Source: Flavobacterium psychroterrae (lineage in GTDB: Bacteria > Bacteroidota > Bacteroidia > Flavobacteriales > Flavobacteriaceae). Taken from it: 64,000 nt of DNA. Below the pieces are notes generated by a model. The model searched no databases. It worked only from the letters and a program-made list of their open reading frames with translations, and was not told the origin of the DNA. Below, in pieces: positions 43,200-51,553 of the stretch (position 1 is its first letter; every line of letters starts with the position of its first letter). Made by a program: the position numbers and the translations under genes. Location: assembly GCF_018380615.1 (NCBI RefSeq), contig NZ_JAGYVZ010000002.1:430710-494709 (forward strand). The letters are read 5' to 3'.

Positions 43200-43302
43200 G
43201 CGTGAGGGATAGAAGTGGAAAGCCCACAGCCTGACGAAGGAAGTGCGAGGACTTGCAACGTCCCGATAATTATCGGGAAGCTCGACCCGGAGGGACACGC
43301 CC
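43200..43302 (+). repeat. Structured intergenic repeat, copy 2
   Basis: Starts GCGTGAGGGATAGAAGTGGA and ends GGAGGGACACGCCC, the same outline as copy 1 at 7179-7275 (inverted). Its core carries a perfect 18-bp palindrome TCCCGATAATTATCGGGA in place of copy 1's short hairpin. Confidence 0.65.
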
Positions 43303-43310
43303 AAAATAAA

Positions 43311-43337
43311 AAAACCGACACTTATAAGTATCGGTTA
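43311..43337 (-). terminator. Terminator after the U32 peptidase gene
   Basis: AACCGA and TCGGTT pair around ACTTATAAGT; the A-tract on the left is a T-run on the minus strand. Confidence 0.6.
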
Positions 43338-43344
43338 AATAATA

Positions 43345-45219
43345 TTAATGAAAATGATCTTCCTCAATTTCAAATTCGGCATCTTTTTCCCAGATTTCCA
43401 TTTCGCAAGGTTTGCAGTTGAATTTTAGTTTGTATTCGAGTTCGCCTTGTTTTAATACTAATGGTTCTTTTACTTTAACACCAACTATGTCTTTCTGGTG
43501 TATCGGACATTTTTTTAATTCGTATTTGATGCAATATTTGGTTGTCATTACACGAGATTTTCCTGGATCCCATTGTAATTCGAATGCTTTTTCGATTTCG
43601 GTTACGCCATGACGTTCGTAGAATTTGCGTGCCGTTTTGTTCGAAACGTTGTAAATGAAATCTAATTTGGTTTCAGGATACGGGTGCGACGTTTTAACTA
43701 TTTGGTGTTCTTCGCGTTTGTAGTTTGCAAGGCGAATTTCAGTTAATTGATCGTAAACGGTTCTTCGCATTTCGTTGATTTTTGAAATAGGAAGGAACCA
43801 GTTTTGAGAAAACATGATATTGATTTCATCGGCAGTGTAAGGAGTGAAACCTGTTTTTGCCAATTGGGTTTTGATATTTTCTTCTATTGATTCGCCAGTT
43901 TTAGTCTGCTCTTTTGAATGTTCTAAATTTACAATGCTTACGTTTCCGTCTTCATCGGTTGCGATTAGTTCGAAACCTGTTTCAGTTTCGGTAAGTAATA
44001 AAGTCGTGCTAAGTTTTCGAACTGCACTATCTTCTCTTTCAACAATTTTGATGAAAGCAGCATCGTTATTACGGTAAATAAAAGTTCCGTCTTTTACTTC
44101 TTTTAGAACGTTTGGATAAATTTTACCGTTTTCGGCTTTGTTTACGTAGATTCCGTCAGCTTCGTTATTTTCGTTGATGAAACAAAGTCCATCGCCGTTG
44201 TTTAGTAATTCGCCGTTTTCGATTTCATAAGCGTTTCCAACAGTTCTAATTAATTTACCAATATATTGTCCTTTTGATTTTGGGCTTTCCCACGAGCCAA
44301 TGGAACTGTGTCTTTCGTTTACGAAATAATCAGTATAACCGCGATTGAAAGTTCTGTTTAAAGAAGAATCGAAAGTATAGGTGCATTTTCCAGAAGAAGC
44401 TTTTGTGTATTTATCGCTTCCTGTTCCTTCTAAATAGCTGTCTAATTTTTGTCGAAGATAGGATACGTTATTTTTAACGTAAACGACATCTTTTAATCTT
44501 CCTTCAATTTTAAATGAAACAATTCCAGCTTCAATAAGATTTGGAATTTGCTCTGAAATATCTAAATCTTTTATCGAAAGTAAGTGACTGTTTTTGATTA
44601 AAGTTTCTCCGTTTCCGTCGATTAGATTATAAGGTAAACGGCAGTTTTGAGCACAAGAACCACGGTTGGCGCTGCGTTCTCCGTTGGCTACACTCATATA
44701 ACAGTTTCCGCTAAAGGAAACGCATAAAGCTCCGGTTACAAAAAATTCTAATTCAACATCGGCTTCGTCGTAAATCGTTTTAATTTGATGCAAGTTTAAT
44801 TCGCGGGCTAAAACCACTCGTTTGATTCCGGCATCTTTTAGGAATTTAATTTTATATGCGTCACGATTATTGGCTTGCGTGCTGGCATGAAGTACGATAG
44901 GAGGAAGCTCCATTTCCATAATTGCCATATCCTGAATAATCAGGGCATCGACACCAATATCGTATAATTCATAAATCATTTGACGACACGTCTCAAGTTC
45001 GTTGTCGTACAAAATGGTATTCATAACGACAAATACCTGAGCGTTAAATAAGTGTGCATACTTTACTAATGCGGCTACATCTTCAATCGAATTATTAGCA
45101 TTAGAACGTGCGCCAAATTGTGGAGCACCAATATATACAGCATCGGCACCACTATTTATGGCCGCCATTCCTCCAATTAAATCTTTAGCAGGAGCTAATA
45201 TTTCTATCTTCTTCTTCAT
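43345..45219 (-). CDS. Peptidase U32 family protein (YhbU/RlhA-like)
   Basis: 624 residues. The N-terminal domain opens IEILAPAKDLIGGMAAINSG and carries the U32 signature in ELEFFVTGALCVSFSGNCYM, followed by the Cys-rich ANRGSCAQNCRLPY (metal or Fe-S site). The C-terminal half adds a family extension with three Cys clusters (KYCIKYELKKCPIHQ and FNCKPCEM). E. coli members hydroxylate 23S rRNA C2501 or ubiquinone rather than act as proteases, so RNA modification is a likelier role than proteolysis. Ends just inside a terminator hairpin. Confidence 0.9.
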   Translation of the reverse strand: MKKKIEILAPAKDLIGGMAAINSGADAVYIGAPQFGARSNANNSIEDVAALVKYAHLFNAQVFVVMNTILYDNELETCRQMIYELYDIGVDALIIQDMAIMEMELPPIVLHASTQANNRDAYKIKFLKDAGIKRVVLARELNLHQIKTIYDEADVELEFFVTGALCVSFSGNCYMSVANGERSANRGSCAQNCRLPYNLIDGNGETLIKNSHLLSIKDLDISEQIPNLIEAGIVSFKIEGRLKDVVYVKNNVSYLRQKLDSYLEGTGSDKYTKASSGKCTYTFDSSLNRTFNRGYTDYFVNERHSSIGSWESPKSKGQYIGKLIRTVGNAYEIENGELLNNGDGLCFINENNEADGIYVNKAENGKIYPNVLKEVKDGTFIYRNNDAAFIKIVEREDSAVRKLSTTLLLTETETGFELIATDEDGNVSIVNLEHSKEQTKTGESIEENIKTQLAKTGFTPYTADEINIMFSQNWFLPISKINEMRRTVYDQLTEIRLANYKREEHQIVKTSHPYPETKLDFIYNVSNKTARKFYERHGVTEIEKAFELQWDPGKSRVMTTKYCIKYELKKCPIHQKDIVGVKVKEPLVLKQGELEYKLKFNCKPCEMEIWEKDAEFEIEEDHFH

Positions 45220-45400
45220 TTCTAAAACTTTAAGCTTCTGTGGTATTCACGGAAAAAGTTTGCAAAGTTCATACATTTTATTTGAGTTTGCTAATGCTGA
45301 AGTGACTTTTTTTTGAAATAGTTAACTTATATGGAATGATGATATTTAAGGTTTGTTGATTTTTATTGTCAAATCAATTAGTCTCTTTTATGCTAAAAAC

Positions 45401-45434
45401 AAAAAAACTACTTGATTGATACCAAGTAGTTTTT
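45401..45434 (-). terminator. Terminator after the DUF2383-like gene
   Basis: AAAAACTACTTG pairs with CAAGTAGTTTTT around an 8-nt loop. Confidence 0.85.
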
Positions 45435-45459
45435 CCTTCTCAAAAAATAGTGCCAATTA

Positions 45460-45918
45460 TTATGACAATTTTTTCGCTTTGATTTTAGTCAAAGTATTTT
45501 CAATACTGTTTAATTGTTTTGAAACAATACTGATTTGACTTCCATCAAGATGATTATCATCTAAAGCCGATTTATATTTTTCAACAGCAGCTTCTTCTCC
45601 GGTAATACAAGCATTGATAATAGCTTCAGTATCACCACTTGTAAAGGATGATTTAATATCAATCCATGCACGGTGTAATGCTCCTAATGGACCTCCACCT
45701 GCAGTGTCAGTTGATTTTCCCAGTTTATTGATTTCGTCTTGTATTTCTACAATGAATAATGCACGTTCACGGGCATAATCTAAAAAGTCAGTTTTGATTG
45801 CCTGGCTGTCTACATGTTCTGCGGCATTTGTATATCCTAGTTTCCCATCTTCAAGAATAGAAATTAATCCTTCTAATGTGCTAACTGCTTTTTCTGTGGT
45901 TTCATCTGTATGTATCAT
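45460..45918 (-). CDS. PA2169/DUF2383 family four-helix-bundle protein
   Basis: 152 residues from the ATG at 45918 (MIHTDETTEKAVSTLEGL). A longer frame begins with TTG upstream and is less likely. The sequence fits the DUF2383 ferritin-like bundle: LISILEDGKLGYTNAAEHVD, FLDYARERALFIVEIQDEIN and GEEAAVEKYKSAL contain the expected helix spacing and acidic residues. A stress-related storage or metal role is known only by analogy. Stand-alone, with a strong terminator. Confidence 0.85.
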   Translation of the reverse strand: MIHTDETTEKAVSTLEGLISILEDGKLGYTNAAEHVDSQAIKTDFLDYARERALFIVEIQDEINKLGKSTDTAGGGPLGALHRAWIDIKSSFTSGDTEAIINACITGEEAAVEKYKSALDDNHLDGSQISIVSKQLNSIENTLTKIKAKKLS

Positions 45919-46087
45919 AATAAATAATCTTTTAATTAATGTATAATACAAAGGTGGGATTTTATAGAGGGTTTTGTTTTACAGAATTTTACTGGTGATT
46001 TATAATATTGTGGAATGGGAATTTTGAAAGACTCATTTTTGTTTTTTATAAAGTACAAAAGATTTTAATCTATGAGAAAAGAGTTAT

Positions 46088-47101
46088 TTATATTTTCACT
46101 TTAATATCTTTTGAAATATCATATATTTTCGAATAGAATAAGATATTATTTTCAAATGCAAAATCATGTTCGATTACATTATAAAATCCATTTTCTTTCA
46201 TTTTTTGTAATTTCTCTACTGGCAAAAGTTTTTTCAAGTCTTCTTTAGTGATTTTTCTTTTTAATTTAAAAATGTTGTAAAGGTCTTTGTAGATAAGATA
46301 AGACATGTTTGAGCCCAATTTTATTTCATTTTTATTATTGATGTCTAGCGCCCAATAATTAAAATTTTCAGCTTTTTTATTGAATTCATTGCTTTCGTTT
46401 AAAACATCAAAGACAAAAATCTTGTTATAAATTTCTACTATTTTTATTTCCTTTTTATTTATAGAAAACGTCGTAATTAAATTTGATTTATTTAGTTTTT
46501 GAATAGCATAGTCTGTTAAGATTTTTACATTATATGTTGCAAATCCTGTTGCTTTTTTTGAAGAAGTATTAATGTTATCCTGAAATTTGATTGTATGATA
46601 GGTGAAATCTTTGTCTAAAAGCGTACCACCATTCTCGCTTGTAGTATGCATACTGTCAATATGTATTTTCTTTTTGTTTTCATTAATTGCATCAAGAGAT
46701 TTTAATTTTATTTTGACAAAATCGAGATCATTATTTTTTTGAAAGAAGCTCGGGAAATTTGATTCAAGTACAAGTTGTTGTTTATTAAATTGAGTGATTA
46801 AGCTTAATTTTGAATTTTTTGAAAGCGAATCAATACAGGAAATTAATTTTTCATTGGAAAGATTGCTTTTGAAGAAAACTTCTTTTTCATCAAATTTTTT
46901 AAGACTTACTTTTTCTGAAATGGTATTGTAGTTTTCAAACATACCATAAATCGCATCATATATAGCCGAAGAATTTTCGCTATTAATTTTTTCACTTTCC
47001 CCTTTGTAAAAAACGGAAAGCATTATGTTTGGATTTTTTTGAGCGTTAATTTCTTTAGAAAATAATATAAATGTTAGAATCAGAAGTAATTTTTTTTTCA
47101 T
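46088..47101 (-). CDS. Secreted protein of unknown function
   Basis: 337 residues. A signal peptide MKKKLLLILTFILFSKEINAQ is clear. The mature part is Asn-, Lys- and Ser-rich with many short strands (IHIDSMHTTSENGGTLLDKD, YWALDINNKNEIKLG) and no motif I recognise; it lacks the T9SS sorting domain. Composition is more AT-biased (many AAT, AAA) than neighbouring enzymes, though still similar to the genome. -7 element TATGTTTG at 47130-47137. No terminator is obvious downstream. Confidence 0.7.
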   Translation of the reverse strand: MKKKLLLILTFILFSKEINAQKNPNIMLSVFYKGESEKINSENSSAIYDAIYGMFENYNTISEKVSLKKFDEKEVFFKSNLSNEKLISCIDSLSKNSKLSLITQFNKQQLVLESNFPSFFQKNNDLDFVKIKLKSLDAINENKKKIHIDSMHTTSENGGTLLDKDFTYHTIKFQDNINTSSKKATGFATYNVKILTDYAIQKLNKSNLITTFSINKKEIKIVEIYNKIFVFDVLNESNEFNKKAENFNYWALDINNKNEIKLGSNMSYLIYKDLYNIFKLKRKITKEDLKKLLPVEKLQKMKENGFYNVIEHDFAFENNILFYSKIYDISKDIKVKI

Positions 47102-47129
47102 TTTGTCGTTGGTTTATTAACTGAAGTTG

Positions 47130-47137
47130 CAAACATA
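47130..47137 (-). promoter_or_regulatory. -7 promoter element for the unknown secreted protein gene
   Basis: The minus strand reads TATGTTTG, matching TAnnTTTG, 28 bases upstream of the start. Confidence 0.55.
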
Positions 47138-47200
47138 TCATTTTACATTAACTTCTGAATTATAAAAAAGGTTATTAATTTAAAAGTTGCAGAGAGCATA

Positions 47201-47233
47201 AAAAAAGCCTCAGGAATTTCCTGAGGCTTTTTT
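47201..47233 (-). terminator. Terminator after the aminotransferase gene
   Basis: AAAAAAGCCTCAGGA pairs perfectly with TCCTGAGGCTTTTTT (15 bp, 3-nt loop). Confidence 0.9.
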
Positions 47234-47251
47234 GTATAATATGAATCCTAA

Positions 47252-48442
47252 TTACACACTCAAAGCTTCTTTGATTCTTTTTAAAGCTTCTCTTAATATA
47301 TCGTCGCTTGTTGCATAAGAAAAACGAATACAATTTGGGTTTCCAAAAGCGTCTCCGGTTACCGTGGCTACGTTTGCTTCGCCTAAAAGATACATTGAAA
47401 GATCGTTTGCATCTTTAATTTCTGTTCCTCTTAATGTTTTTCCGAAGAAAGAAGAAACGTCCGGGAAAACGTAAAATGCTCCTTCAGGAACGTTGATTTT
47501 TACACCTGGAATTTCTTTTAATAATCCAACTACTAAATCTCTGCGAGTGTGGAAAGCCTGAACCATATGGTTTAATACGCTTGGATCAGCTTCTACAGCG
47601 GTAATCGTAGCGCGCTGTGCTACAGAATTTGCTCCGGATGTTACTTGTCCCTGAATTTTTGTACACGCTTTTGCGATAAATTCCGGAGCTCCGATGTAAC
47701 CAATTCTGTATCCTGTCATCGCAAATGCTTTTGCAACTCCGTTAACAGTGATGGTTCTTTCTAACATTCCCGGGATTGAACCGATGCTGCAAAAAGTTCC
47801 TGAGAAATTGATGTGCTCATAAATTTCGTCAGCAACTACATATATGTTTGGGTATTTTTCTAAAACTTTTGCAAGAGCTGTTAACTCTTCTCTGCTATAA
47901 ACAGATCCAGATGGATTACAAGGAGAACTGAACCACATCATTTTTGTTTTTGGTGTGATGGCAGCTTCTAATTGTTCTGGTGTAATTTTAAAATCAGTAT
48001 CTACAGATGTTGGAACTTCAACTGGAACTCCTCCTGAAAGTTTTACAATTTCGAAGTAAGAAACCCAGTATGGTGCAGGTAAAATAACCTCATCACCATC
48101 ATTTAACATTACTTGCGCAATATTATATAAAGATTGTTTTGCTCCTGTAGAAACTACAATTTGAGTTGGTTTATAATCTAAATTATTATCTCTTTTGAAT
48201 TTTTTGCAAATTGCTTCTCTCAATTCTAAATAACCTTCAACCGGAGAATAAGTGCTGTAATTTTCGTCGACTGCTTTTTTAACCGCTTCTTTAATGAAGT
48301 CAGGAGTGTTAAAATCCGGTTCACCTAAACTTAAACTGATAATGTCTTTTCCTTGTGCTTTTAACTCACGTGCTAAAGCAGCCATTGCTAAGGTTTGTGA
48401 TGTTGCTAAGTTGTTGATTCTGTCTGAAAGAATATTATTCAT
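47252..48442 (-). CDS. Class I/II pyridoxal-phosphate aminotransferase (aspartate aminotransferase-like)
   Basis: 396 residues from MNNILSDRINNLATSQTLAM, the family's usual start. The subgroup Ib fold shows SLGEPDFNTPDFIKEAVKKA near 39-58, VVSTGAKQSLYNI near 96, SPCNPSGSVY near 172 and the PLP Lys in GVAKAFAMTGYRIGY near 236-250. It likely transfers amino groups between aspartate or another amino acid and 2-oxoglutarate in the cytoplasm; substrate range cannot be fixed. The desaturase gene lies 66 bases upstream on the same strand. Confidence 0.92.
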   Translation of the reverse strand: MNNILSDRINNLATSQTLAMAALARELKAQGKDIISLSLGEPDFNTPDFIKEAVKKAVDENYSTYSPVEGYLELREAICKKFKRDNNLDYKPTQIVVSTGAKQSLYNIAQVMLNDGDEVILPAPYWVSYFEIVKLSGGVPVEVPTSVDTDFKITPEQLEAAITPKTKMMWFSSPCNPSGSVYSREELTALAKVLEKYPNIYVVADEIYEHINFSGTFCSIGSIPGMLERTITVNGVAKAFAMTGYRIGYIGAPEFIAKACTKIQGQVTSGANSVAQRATITAVEADPSVLNHMVQAFHTRRDLVVGLLKEIPGVKINVPEGAFYVFPDVSSFFGKTLRGTEIKDANDLSMYLLGEANVATVTGDAFGNPNCIRFSYATSDDILREALKRIKEALSV

Positions 48443-48508
48443 TATAAAATTTTTGAATGTCCTTAATTTCAACTTTATTAAGGAAGGTTAATTATTAATA
48501 GGTTTTTT

Positions 48509-49603
48509 TTATGCTAATTCTGGTTTCATTCCAAGATCTTTCAAATGCTTGTAATGTGCAATTACAGCTCCTCTCATGGTTCTGAATTCATGATAAGGCA
48601 AGTTGCATTCGATTGCGGTTTGTTTTACGATTTCAGCAATTTTTCCGTAGTGAATATGACTGATATGAGGAAAAATATGGTGCTCGATCTGGTGATTTAA
48701 TCCTCCGGTAAACCAGTTGATTATTTTGTTTTTTGGAGCAAAATTCGCTGTTGTATATAGTTGGTGAATTGCCCATGTGTTTTCCATTTCTCCTTCTTCA
48801 TTAGGAACCGGGTTTGAAGTTTCTTCCACTACGTGTGCTAATTGAAAAACAATACTTAAAATTAATCCGGCTACATAATGCATTACAAAAAATCCAACAA
48901 CAACTTTCCACCATGTTACGCCAAGAACCATTGGTAAAACCATCCAGATTAAAACGTAGATTATTTTTGTAATTACTAATACAGTCCATAATTTAGCAGG
49001 ACTTTGAGGTGTTCCATAAGATAATTTTCTTTTCAGATAGTTTTTCATTTGCTTAAAATCGGTTGTTAAAGCCCAATTGAAAGTCAATAGCCCGTATAAG
49101 AAAAATGAATAATAGTGTTGAAATTTATGAAAACGCTGCCACTCGGCATTTTGAGTGAAACGAATAATTCTTCCAGCGTCAAGATCTTCATCATGTCCGT
49201 GAATATTGGTATACGTGTGGTGAAGCACATTGTGTTGTACTTGCCAGTTGTGTACGTTTCCGGCAAGAACATAAATGCTTCCGCCCATAATTTTGTTGAT
49301 CCATGATTTAGAAGAGTACGATCCATGATTTCCGTCATGCATTACGTTCATTCCAATTCCGGCCATTCCAACTCCCATAAGAATGTTTAATAACAATTGT
49401 GCCCAAAATGGCATATTAAGAGTTAGTATTAAAAAATATGGTGTCAGGAAAACAGCAAAAAGAATAACGGCTTTTAAGTGCAGCTTCCAGTTTCCTGTTT
49501 TCTGAATGTTATTCTCCTTGAAGTAATTGTTTACTCGTGAGTTAAGAGTTCTGAAGAACTTCAAATTGTCTTGCTTGGCAAAAGTAGGCGCAGTGTTATT
49601 CAT
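48509..49603 (-). CDS. Membrane fatty acid desaturase (acyl-CoA/linoleoyl-CoA desaturase type)
   Basis: 364 residues. An integral membrane di-iron desaturase with three His boxes: HDGNH near 109, HNVLHHTY near 146 and QIEHHIFPHISHIHYG near 304. The Gln in the third box is typical of front-end (delta-5/6-like) desaturases. Four membrane segments are seen (about 45-62, 66-84, 205-223, 229-247). Introduces a double bond into membrane fatty acids, perhaps for cold adaptation. The -7 element TATCTTTG lies at 49623-49630. Confidence 0.9.
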   Translation of the reverse strand: MNNTAPTFAKQDNLKFFRTLNSRVNNYFKENNIQKTGNWKLHLKAVILFAVFLTPYFLILTLNMPFWAQLLLNILMGVGMAGIGMNVMHDGNHGSYSSKSWINKIMGGSIYVLAGNVHNWQVQHNVLHHTYTNIHGHDEDLDAGRIIRFTQNAEWQRFHKFQHYYSFFLYGLLTFNWALTTDFKQMKNYLKRKLSYGTPQSPAKLWTVLVITKIIYVLIWMVLPMVLGVTWWKVVVGFFVMHYVAGLILSIVFQLAHVVEETSNPVPNEEGEMENTWAIHQLYTTANFAPKNKIINWFTGGLNHQIEHHIFPHISHIHYGKIAEIVKQTAIECNLPYHEFRTMRGAVIAHYKHLKDLGMKPELA

Positions 49604-49622
49604 AATTGATTTAAATAGTTTT

Positions 49623-49630
49623 CAAAGATA
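49623..49630 (-). promoter_or_regulatory. -7 promoter element for the desaturase gene
   Basis: The minus strand reads TATCTTTG, matching TAnnTTTG; a TTG lies 22 bases further upstream (49653-49655 complement). Confidence 0.65.
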
Positions 49631-49686
49631 ATTATTATAAATTTTCAATTTGCAAAATTGAGTTAAATATTTCAACTGTAAAGTAG

Positions 49687-49694
49687 TACTTTTG
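49687..49694 (+). promoter_or_regulatory. -7 promoter element for rsmG
   Basis: TACTTTTG matches TAnnTTTG, 16 bases before the ATG at 49711, so the leader would be only about 10 bases. Confidence 0.55.
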
Positions 49695-49710
49695 TTAAAA
49701 AATTAGAGCA

Positions 49711-50340
49711 ATGGATGAGATATTGAAATATTTTCCGGATTTGACCGAAATTCAAATCGAACAATTTCAAAAATTAGACTTTTTATACCACGACTGGAAT
49801 GAAAAAATCAATGTTATTTCAAGAAAAGATATTGATGCATTATATACAAAACACGTTTTACATTCGTTAGGAATTGCAAAAATCATGAAATTTGAGCCAG
49901 GAACAACTGTTCTTGATGTTGGAACTGGTGGAGGGTTTCCCGGAATACCTTTAGCGATTCTTTTTCCGGAAACACGTTTTTATTTGATTGACATAATTGC
50001 AAAAAAGATAAAAGTAGTTCAGGGTGTTGTTGATGCATTAGAATTAAAGAATGTAAAAGCGGAACAATTGCGTGCCGAAAATGTAAAAGGCGATTTTGAT
50101 TTTATCGTTAGTCGTGCCGTAACCAATATGCCAGATTTTGTTTCCTGGATTAAAGGTAAGATCAAAAAGCAGCACAAACACACTTTGAAAAACGGAATTT
50201 TATACCTAAAAGGTGGCGATTTGACCGAGGAATTAAAAGATTTTCCAAAAGCGACTTTATATGATTTGTCTACAATTTTTGACGATGAATTTTTTGAAAC
50301 TAAAAAAGTGGTGCATTTACCTTTGAAGTTTACGGTTTAG
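49711..50340 (+). CDS. rsmG: 16S rRNA (guanine-527-N7)-methyltransferase
   Basis: 209 residues. The motif VLDVGTGGGFPGIPLAI near 69-85 is the SAM site typical of RsmG/GidB, followed by LIDIIAKKIKVVQGV and FIVSRAVTNM near 131. An N-terminal helical part contains LYHDWNEKINVISRKDIDAL. Length is normal. The enzyme methylates G527 of 16S rRNA, the streptomycin-related site. A hairpin follows at 50358-50395. Confidence 0.95.
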   Translation: MDEILKYFPDLTEIQIEQFQKLDFLYHDWNEKINVISRKDIDALYTKHVLHSLGIAKIMKFEPGTTVLDVGTGGGFPGIPLAILFPETRFYLIDIIAKKIKVVQGVVDALELKNVKAEQLRAENVKGDFDFIVSRAVTNMPDFVSWIKGKIKKQHKHTLKNGILYLKGGDLTEELKDFPKATLYDLSTIFDDEFFETKKVVHLPLKFTV

Positions 50341-50357
50341 TTTATTTTAAAATATTA

Positions 50358-50395
50358 AAAGACCCGAGATAGTTGTGAATTATGTCGGGTTTTTT
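50358..50395 (+). terminator. Terminator after rsmG
   Basis: ACCCGA pairs with TCGGGT across a 17-nt loop, followed by T residues. Confidence 0.55.
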
Positions 50396-50409
50396 GTATA
50401 TCAAATAAT

Positions 50410-51141
50410 TTATGATGCCTTTTTTGAAAAACACAAAAATTGATTTGCTTCAATATCTAAATTATTTATCAAATCATGTATTGCTTTTTCTGATGCTTTT
50501 TCAGAGTTTTGAAATTCAGGATCAAAGAAAAAATTTCTACAAATTAAAGCTTCATTTGACGAATCGTAAAAAGCTTCATCACTTTGGTCTATATTAGACT
50601 GAATGTATTTACAAGGATATTGCATTCTTAATTCTACAATTGTTTCGTTAAACCATTTATCAAAAATTTTTCTTTTTGGTGTAATATGTCTCGCTAATAC
50701 TACCAGACCTATAAGTTCACTTTGAAGCAAATAAGATCCTTTTCTGTACATAACATCGATCATTCTTACATTCATAAGTCCTATCCATAATGGTCCATTT
50801 ATAGGGCCCGTGGCAGACAGGTCAAAATCAGAATCAAAAACTAATGGTTTTGTGTTTTCTACATTATCAATTGAGCACCATAATGCTTCAATTCTTTTTT
50901 CAATATCATTATTTGTTTTTGTATATCCCTTAAAACGCCAGTATATCCATTCAAGTAAAGCTGCCGTTAGCCCTATTGAGCCTTTGTGGTTGATTTGTAA
51001 TAATGCTTTTTCAAGTTCTTCATTTCCTTCTAACGGGTCTAAAAATTGATTAATTTTTCTTTTAGTCCATTTAAAATTAATGGGGTGACCAATACTTTTT
51101 GATTCTACAATTATTGGTGGAGTCTTTTGTAAATTTTTCAT
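50410..51141 (-). CDS. Cytoplasmic protein of unknown function
   Basis: 243 residues from the likely start MKNLQKTPPIIVESKSIGHP; the frame stays open upstream to 51207 with a Lys-rich stretch that looks non-coding. It is helical, with WTKRKINQFLDPLEGNEELE, GLTAALLEWIYWRFKGYT, GPLWIGLMNVRMIDVMYRKG and ELIGLVVLARHITPKRKIFD as strong blocks. No signal peptide or membrane helix. I recognise no family. The nearest promoter signal is TAACTTTG at 51463-51470, which implies a leader of about 315 bases. Confidence 0.72.
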   Translation of the reverse strand: MKNLQKTPPIIVESKSIGHPINFKWTKRKINQFLDPLEGNEELEKALLQINHKGSIGLTAALLEWIYWRFKGYTKTNNDIEKRIEALWCSIDNVENTKPLVFDSDFDLSATGPINGPLWIGLMNVRMIDVMYRKGSYLLQSELIGLVVLARHITPKRKIFDKWFNETIVELRMQYPCKYIQSNIDQSDEAFYDSSNEALICRNFFFDPEFQNSEKASEKAIHDLINNLDIEANQFLCFSKKAS

Positions 51142-51462
51142 TGTTTTTCTTTTTTTATTCTTTACTGTTTTTTTGAATTTAATAGATTTCACTTTTTTTG
51201 CGAACAATAAAATCGTGTGGTAAATTTAAGTTGACAATTATTTTTAGTTTATTACAATAAGTTTTTTAAGTATTAAAATAAGACTATTTATCACGGTATG
51301 ATAGTGAAAATCAATAGAATAGGAAAAGTATTACAAATATATTGTTTTTAGAAATAAAAAATTATTAATAGTGGATAAATCTTAAAAATTTAATATGATC
51401 TAAGAATTTATTAATGAGCATTTTAATTTGTTTAGAAAAAATCTGATAATCGCGTATAGTTA

Positions 51463-51470
51463 CAAAGTTA
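51463..51470 (-). promoter_or_regulatory. -7 promoter element for the unknown gene at 50410-51141
   Basis: The minus strand reads TAACTTTG, matching TAnnTTTG; no -33 TTG at normal spacing. Confidence 0.4.
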
Positions 51471-51480
51471 TAGTAAAGCA

Positions 51481-51515
51481 AAAGCCGAATCTTAATGAAA
51501 AGATTCGGCTTTTTT
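51481..51515 (-). terminator. Terminator after pruA
   Basis: AAAGCCGAATCTT pairs with AAGATTCGGCTTT (13 bp). The T-run is stronger on the plus strand, but no plus-strand gene precedes it. Confidence 0.7.
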
Positions 51516-51553
51516 ATAAATTTAAAGTATGGACTCTAAAGTCTAAAATCAGA

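Larger units (their letters stand above)
42858..43344. other. Repeat-filled region between the U32 peptidase gene and purT
   Basis: 487 bases without a credible gene. It carries CGCAAAGTTCGC and GCAGATTTCGCAGATTCGG words (about 42909-42990), the inverted GTCATTTCGAC element (43047-43147), the structured repeat (43200-43302) and the U32 terminator. A frame over 42905-43168 is made of repeat sequence. Confidence 0.75.
51142..51553. other. AT-rich leader region upstream of the unknown gene
   Basis: 412 bases without a gene. It contains the -7 candidate at 51463-51470 and the pruA terminator (51481-51515). Between 51208 and 51455 I see only AT-rich sequence and no clear structure. Confidence 0.6.

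Noticed and set aside
45460..45951. Start of the DUF2383-like protein at 45951
   Set aside because: That start would be TTG and adds non-conserved residues; the ATG at 45918 fits the family.
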